From Phoronis ovalis (taxonomy: Eukaryota; Phoronida; Phoronidae), in assembly GCA_028565635.1 (NCBI GenBank), contig JAOXYB010056867.1, positions 1-11,055 of the forward strand: a stretch of 11,055 bases of DNA, in the 5' to 3' direction. Every line of letters begins with the position of its first letter. Positions within the stretch are counted from its first letter, which is position 1. The translations under genes and the position numbers were made by a program. The notes under the pieces were generated by a model. The model had not been told where the DNA came from. It saw only the letters and a list, made by a program, of their open reading frames with translations, and ran no database searches. Positions 8,389 through 11,055 of this stretch are shown here, in pieces.

Positions 8389-8390
8389 CT
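8389..8390 (-). other. Probable splice acceptor of a 5' UTR intron
   Basis: On the minus strand a long T-rich tract (TTTTTTTTATTTCTGTTTTAG) ends in AG at 8390-8389, 22 bases before the start codon. The next bases, TATACATTTTAAAGGAGCAGC, would be the 5' UTR in the exon with the ATG. A candidate upstream donor is TTTGTCAG|GTAATT, with its exon end at 8595, which would give an intron of about 206 bp. Another is TATTGTG|GTAAGATG near 8498. The choice between them cannot be made from sequence alone, and the transcription start is not identified. Confidence 0.4.
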
Positions 8391-9960
8391 AAAACAGAAA
8401 TAAAAAAAATAAGCAAAAAAATTAACAAACGACAACATCACTTGTCATATGTGACTTTTCCTCTATGCTCAGTCAATTTAGAATACTGCATCTTACCACA
8501 ATACTGGCAACAGGAAATAGATGTCTCCCAATGAATAAATTAAGCTGTCCCATGTGAAAAAAGACATAAAGGATGACTTATTAACAATAATTACCTGACA
8601 AATAATTATTTATTCATCTTTCACAGTTTCATAATTGGAGCAGTTTTGCTATATTCCATATATATAATTTCTTAAAATTTATAAATAATGGCTATAAATA
8701 GTCAACTTTTACAGCATGGTGTCACATAAACTGTAATTAAGTTTTTTAGTAAGTTAGTTAAGTTAGTAGTCATTATTAGACCTGAACATAGAGGCTTTTT
8801 ATAAGCCTGCGTTCGGTATATTACATATTACATAAATACTGCACCACCAGCTGAAATATAAAATATGCTAGGAATTGAAATACAACTATTCTTTTCTATA
8901 CAAAATTTGTTTATACAAAGAAGGCGACCACTACTAGCACTCTCTGACACTGATGCCTTCTAATAATATTGTTTTAAATCTATGACTAACGGTACGGTTA
9001 AAATGTAAAGTGAAACTACAATTTTTGGTTTGCTGCGTAGACAGTGTAAGAAGTTTTTCTCTATCCAGTTTGTTCTTACATAACACACTATTCACTTTTC
9101 AAGTATTACGATTTAGTGAAATGTGTGAGTGTTGGAGTTTTTTATTTAGCTGTCTAACAATAATACACTGAAGGACTTAAGGAGAACGGATCCGTTCGCG
9201 AAAAACTAGAGGCTGGATGAATAATGCTGTTATAAATATAAGTTTGTATTTTTCACTTTTCTTGTCTGTGACGACATTGATTTTTTTCCTGATTTTACTT
9301 TGATCAGAAAATCAATAATTTCCAGAAGTTTCTGACCCATTATGACAACACCAGGAATATTGTAAAAAGGGTTCAATTTTTAATTAGTTGATTGCATTTT
9401 GTTCGAAACCTGTAACTTCTTTTGATGACTAACCTAACTCTACCTTTATGTTAGCAAAACTTCTGTCACAAATTTCAAAAAAATTATCAAGAACATGGAA
9501 ATTGGCCAGTCAGTTAATGTTTAACTTAATATGATAGTAATTTATGTTTCTTACACTTAAAACAGCACTGATTTAGGTAGTTTTAAACAGTTAATTGTTT
9601 TGCAATAATTATTAAGTTTTAATTTCTATGTAACATTTGTTGAATGTCAATCAACAATTAATGTATTTCGAGTATGGGATGTCGGACTAATGAGATTATC
9701 GGACTATATTAAATGGGATCCAACAATATGTCAGACATTGGACCTATGAATGATTAAGACTACCCCCACTAAAATTAATCTGCAGCCTCACCTCTTGTTA
9801 ATTATTGACCGGCTATATAGTCTGTGATAGTTCAAGTCATACTTCCACCTAGACAGGTCTAGACAAGTACCTTACTCAATTTGTCTTCTTTATGTATCCA
9901 CTGTCCGTTACAATGCTTCACATTTATTTAGTACTGACAAGGAGTCCGGGGGTGTACTTA
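8391..9960. other. Upstream region of the gene; no gene seen
   Basis: About 1.6 kb of AT-rich sequence 5' of the coding start on the minus strand. It should hold the untranslated first exon(s) and promoter, but neither can be placed with confidence. Small features are a TAGTTAGTTAAGTTAGTAG low-complexity run (about 8752-8770), a hairpin AGGCTT/AAGCCT (8792-8797 and 8803-8808), an inverted repeat AGAAGGC/GCCTTCT (8919-8925 and 8955-8961), and a 12-bp perfect palindrome AACGGATCCGTT followed by TCGCGA (9185-9201). No coding frame on either strand is convincing. Confidence 0.45.
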
Positions 9961-9984
9961 ACAGAAAAGTTGGTAGGGATGTGA

Positions 9985-10012
9985 GGCCCAGGGTAAAAGG
10001 CCCAGGGTAAAA
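9985..10012 (+). repeat. Perfect 14-bp tandem duplication
   Basis: GGCCCAGGGTAAAA occurs at 9985-9998 and again at 9999-10012 with no mismatch. It stands immediately in front of the CCTGTGGTAAAT array. Confidence 0.9.
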
Positions 10013-10015
10013 AAC

Positions 10016-10260
10016 CCAGATCCTGTGGTAAATAAAGATCTCCAAAAATATACCCTGCCGTAAATGAAAAAACATGAAAATATACCATCGTAAATAATTA
10101 ACTCTCCCGAAATAGATAGCTGACTGTGTAAAATTTACTTAATATAAATTATCATATATACCCTGTGGTAAATAAATATGGAAACATTTACGAACTTTAA
10201 TTTTTCATGCCTGTCGTAAATGCGTTTTCTAATATTAAATACACCCTGTGGTAAACGAAT
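10016..10260 (+). repeat. Irregular array of CCTGTGGTAAAT cores
   Basis: Six related cores lie in direct orientation: 10022-10033 (CCTGTGGTAAAT), 10054-10065 (CCTGCCGTAAAT), 10083-10095 (TACCATCGTAAAT), 10162-10173 (CCTGTGGTAAAT), 10210-10221 (CCTGTCGTAAAT) and 10245-10256 (CCTGTGGTAAAC). Most are preceded by ATA(T/C)A-type bases and followed by A/T-rich spacer. The steps between starts are about 32, 30, 78, 48 and 35 bases, so this is a decayed minisatellite of about 30-40 bp with lost or expanded units. A seventh core (CCCAGTGGTAAAT, near 10705) lies beyond the fold-back element. Confidence 0.7.
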
Positions 10261-10280
10261 ATTTTTTGAAAATATACCTT

Positions 10281-10621
10281 CTTGCAAAACACTCACTGTA
10301 TGTTGACCAACGAAATCAATAAATTCAAACCAAAATTGTTGTCTTGTTTATCTCTGATACCCCTTCTTGTGTTATCTGCCACTTGAAGCTTGATTAATAC
10401 TTCTCAAGGTGACTTTCAGCCCAATAAAGTGTGCAAGATGGAAATTTCACGTTGGTCTGAGTGGTAATGGATTTGTATGCCAAAAGTCTGAGTCACTTTG
10501 ACTTTGAGTATTAATCAAGCTTCAAGTAGCAGATAACACAAGAAGGAGAATCTGAGACAAACAAGACAACAATTTTGGTTTGAATTTATAATTTTTGACA
10601 CACAGCGAGTGTTTTTGCAAG
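10281..10621. repeat. Fold-back element with arms of about 130 bp
   Basis: The left arm (10281-10413) and right arm (10492-10621) are inverted copies separated by about 78 bases. Matching landmarks are CTTGCAAAACACTCACTGT (10281) against ACAGCGAGTGTTTTTGCAAG (10602), AAATTCAAACCAAAATTGTT against AACAATTTTGGTTTGAATTT, CTTCTTGTGTTATCTGC against GCAGATAACACAAGAAG, and GAAGCTTGATTAATAC against GTATTAATCAAGCTTC. Mismatches and small indels are scattered. It could be a miniature fold-back transposon or a local inverted duplication. The open frame 10522-10818 on the minus strand crosses the right arm and is not considered a gene. Confidence 0.85.
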
Positions 10622-11055
10622 AGGCCAACTTCTACTGGTTTGAACACTATCTGGGCCATGAATGATGAAGCCAGGACCAGGCTCTGAGAAGCGTGAAAAA
10701 CATACCCAGTGGTAAATGCAGGAGCTGAAAAAAGGGGGCCTATTGGGCGGCACACATATATATAATATATATATAGTGACTTTGGACGACAGTACCCGGG
10801 GTTGGCGAGTTCGTCCATAAGATAAAAGGTTTAACGGGTTTAACTATGGCTTGCTTCAATTGTTAAAGGGCTATCAACGGAGATAGACCCTAGACCCTCT
10901 TTAATTATACCTCGTTCTATATGTAAATAATAATAAAATATAAAGGAGTGTTTGTTTATACGGTTTATATTAAATGATAGATATATTTATAAACAACATA
11001 GGCATTAAGCCCTTGTGTTACAATAGTAAAGTGCAAGTGCAAAGATTAATAATAG
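10622..11055. other. Right-hand end of the window; no gene seen
   Basis: It holds the stray seventh CCCAGTGGTAAAT core (near 10705), an alternating A/T stretch CACACATATATATAATATAT and following bases (about 10751-10775), a GGTTTAACGGGTTTAACT near-duplication (about 10828), and AT-rich sequence to the end. No coding region or RNA gene was found. Confidence 0.5.

Noticed and set aside
9403-9413. GTTCGAAACC resembling a tRNA B box
   Set aside because: No A box at the right distance and no cloverleaf stems around it.
10522-10818. A 98-codon minus-strand open frame
   Set aside because: About a third of it is the right arm of the fold-back element and it includes an AT microsatellite. No protein family is seen.

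Overview
The window reads as AT-rich nuclear DNA of an animal. It holds one spliced gene with GT-AG introns and phase-consistent exons, introns of up to about 4.8 kb, several decayed interspersed repeats, and no sign of bacterial operon structure. The style of the repeats suggests a marine invertebrate such as a mollusc. That placement comes from general impression only and is weak.

One gene is supported, on the minus strand. Four coding exons (8100-8367, 6479-7740, 5283-5599 and 370/387-526) join in frame. The intron phases are 1, 0 and 2, and each was checked base by base at both ends. The joined reading frame runs 667 residues to a TAG at 370-372. A good splice donor lies just before that stop, so the gene may continue past the left edge of the window. 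The protein has a disordered Ser/Pro-rich N-terminus, a Glu/Gln-rich coiled coil, a second low-complexity basic and Ser/Pro linker, and then a conserved-looking all-helical region from about residue 328 to 630. From memory of the family, the helical part resembles the region ahead of the GHKL ATPase domain in animal NO VEIN-like proteins. This is a tentative assignment. The ATPase part itself would lie off the window.

The third coding intron (527-5282) is filled mostly by two mosaic clusters of a roughly 330-340 bp repeat monomer (about 783-1301 and 3933-5095). Each cluster is joined to a T-rich module carrying GCGAGCAGCGAGCA-like words (about 1324-1510 and 3760-3932). The left edge of the window (1-133) is another copy of the end of the same repeat family. 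Unique AT-rich intron sequence lies between the clusters.

The right part (8389-11055) is upstream of the start codon. It probably contains a 5' UTR intron, whose acceptor is at 8389-8390, and non-coding sequence. At 9985-10715 there is a repeat-rich block: a 14-bp direct duplication, an irregular array of CCTGTGGTAAAT cores, and a fold-back element with arms of about 130 bp. I see no tRNA, rRNA, CRISPR array or second convincing protein-coding gene.
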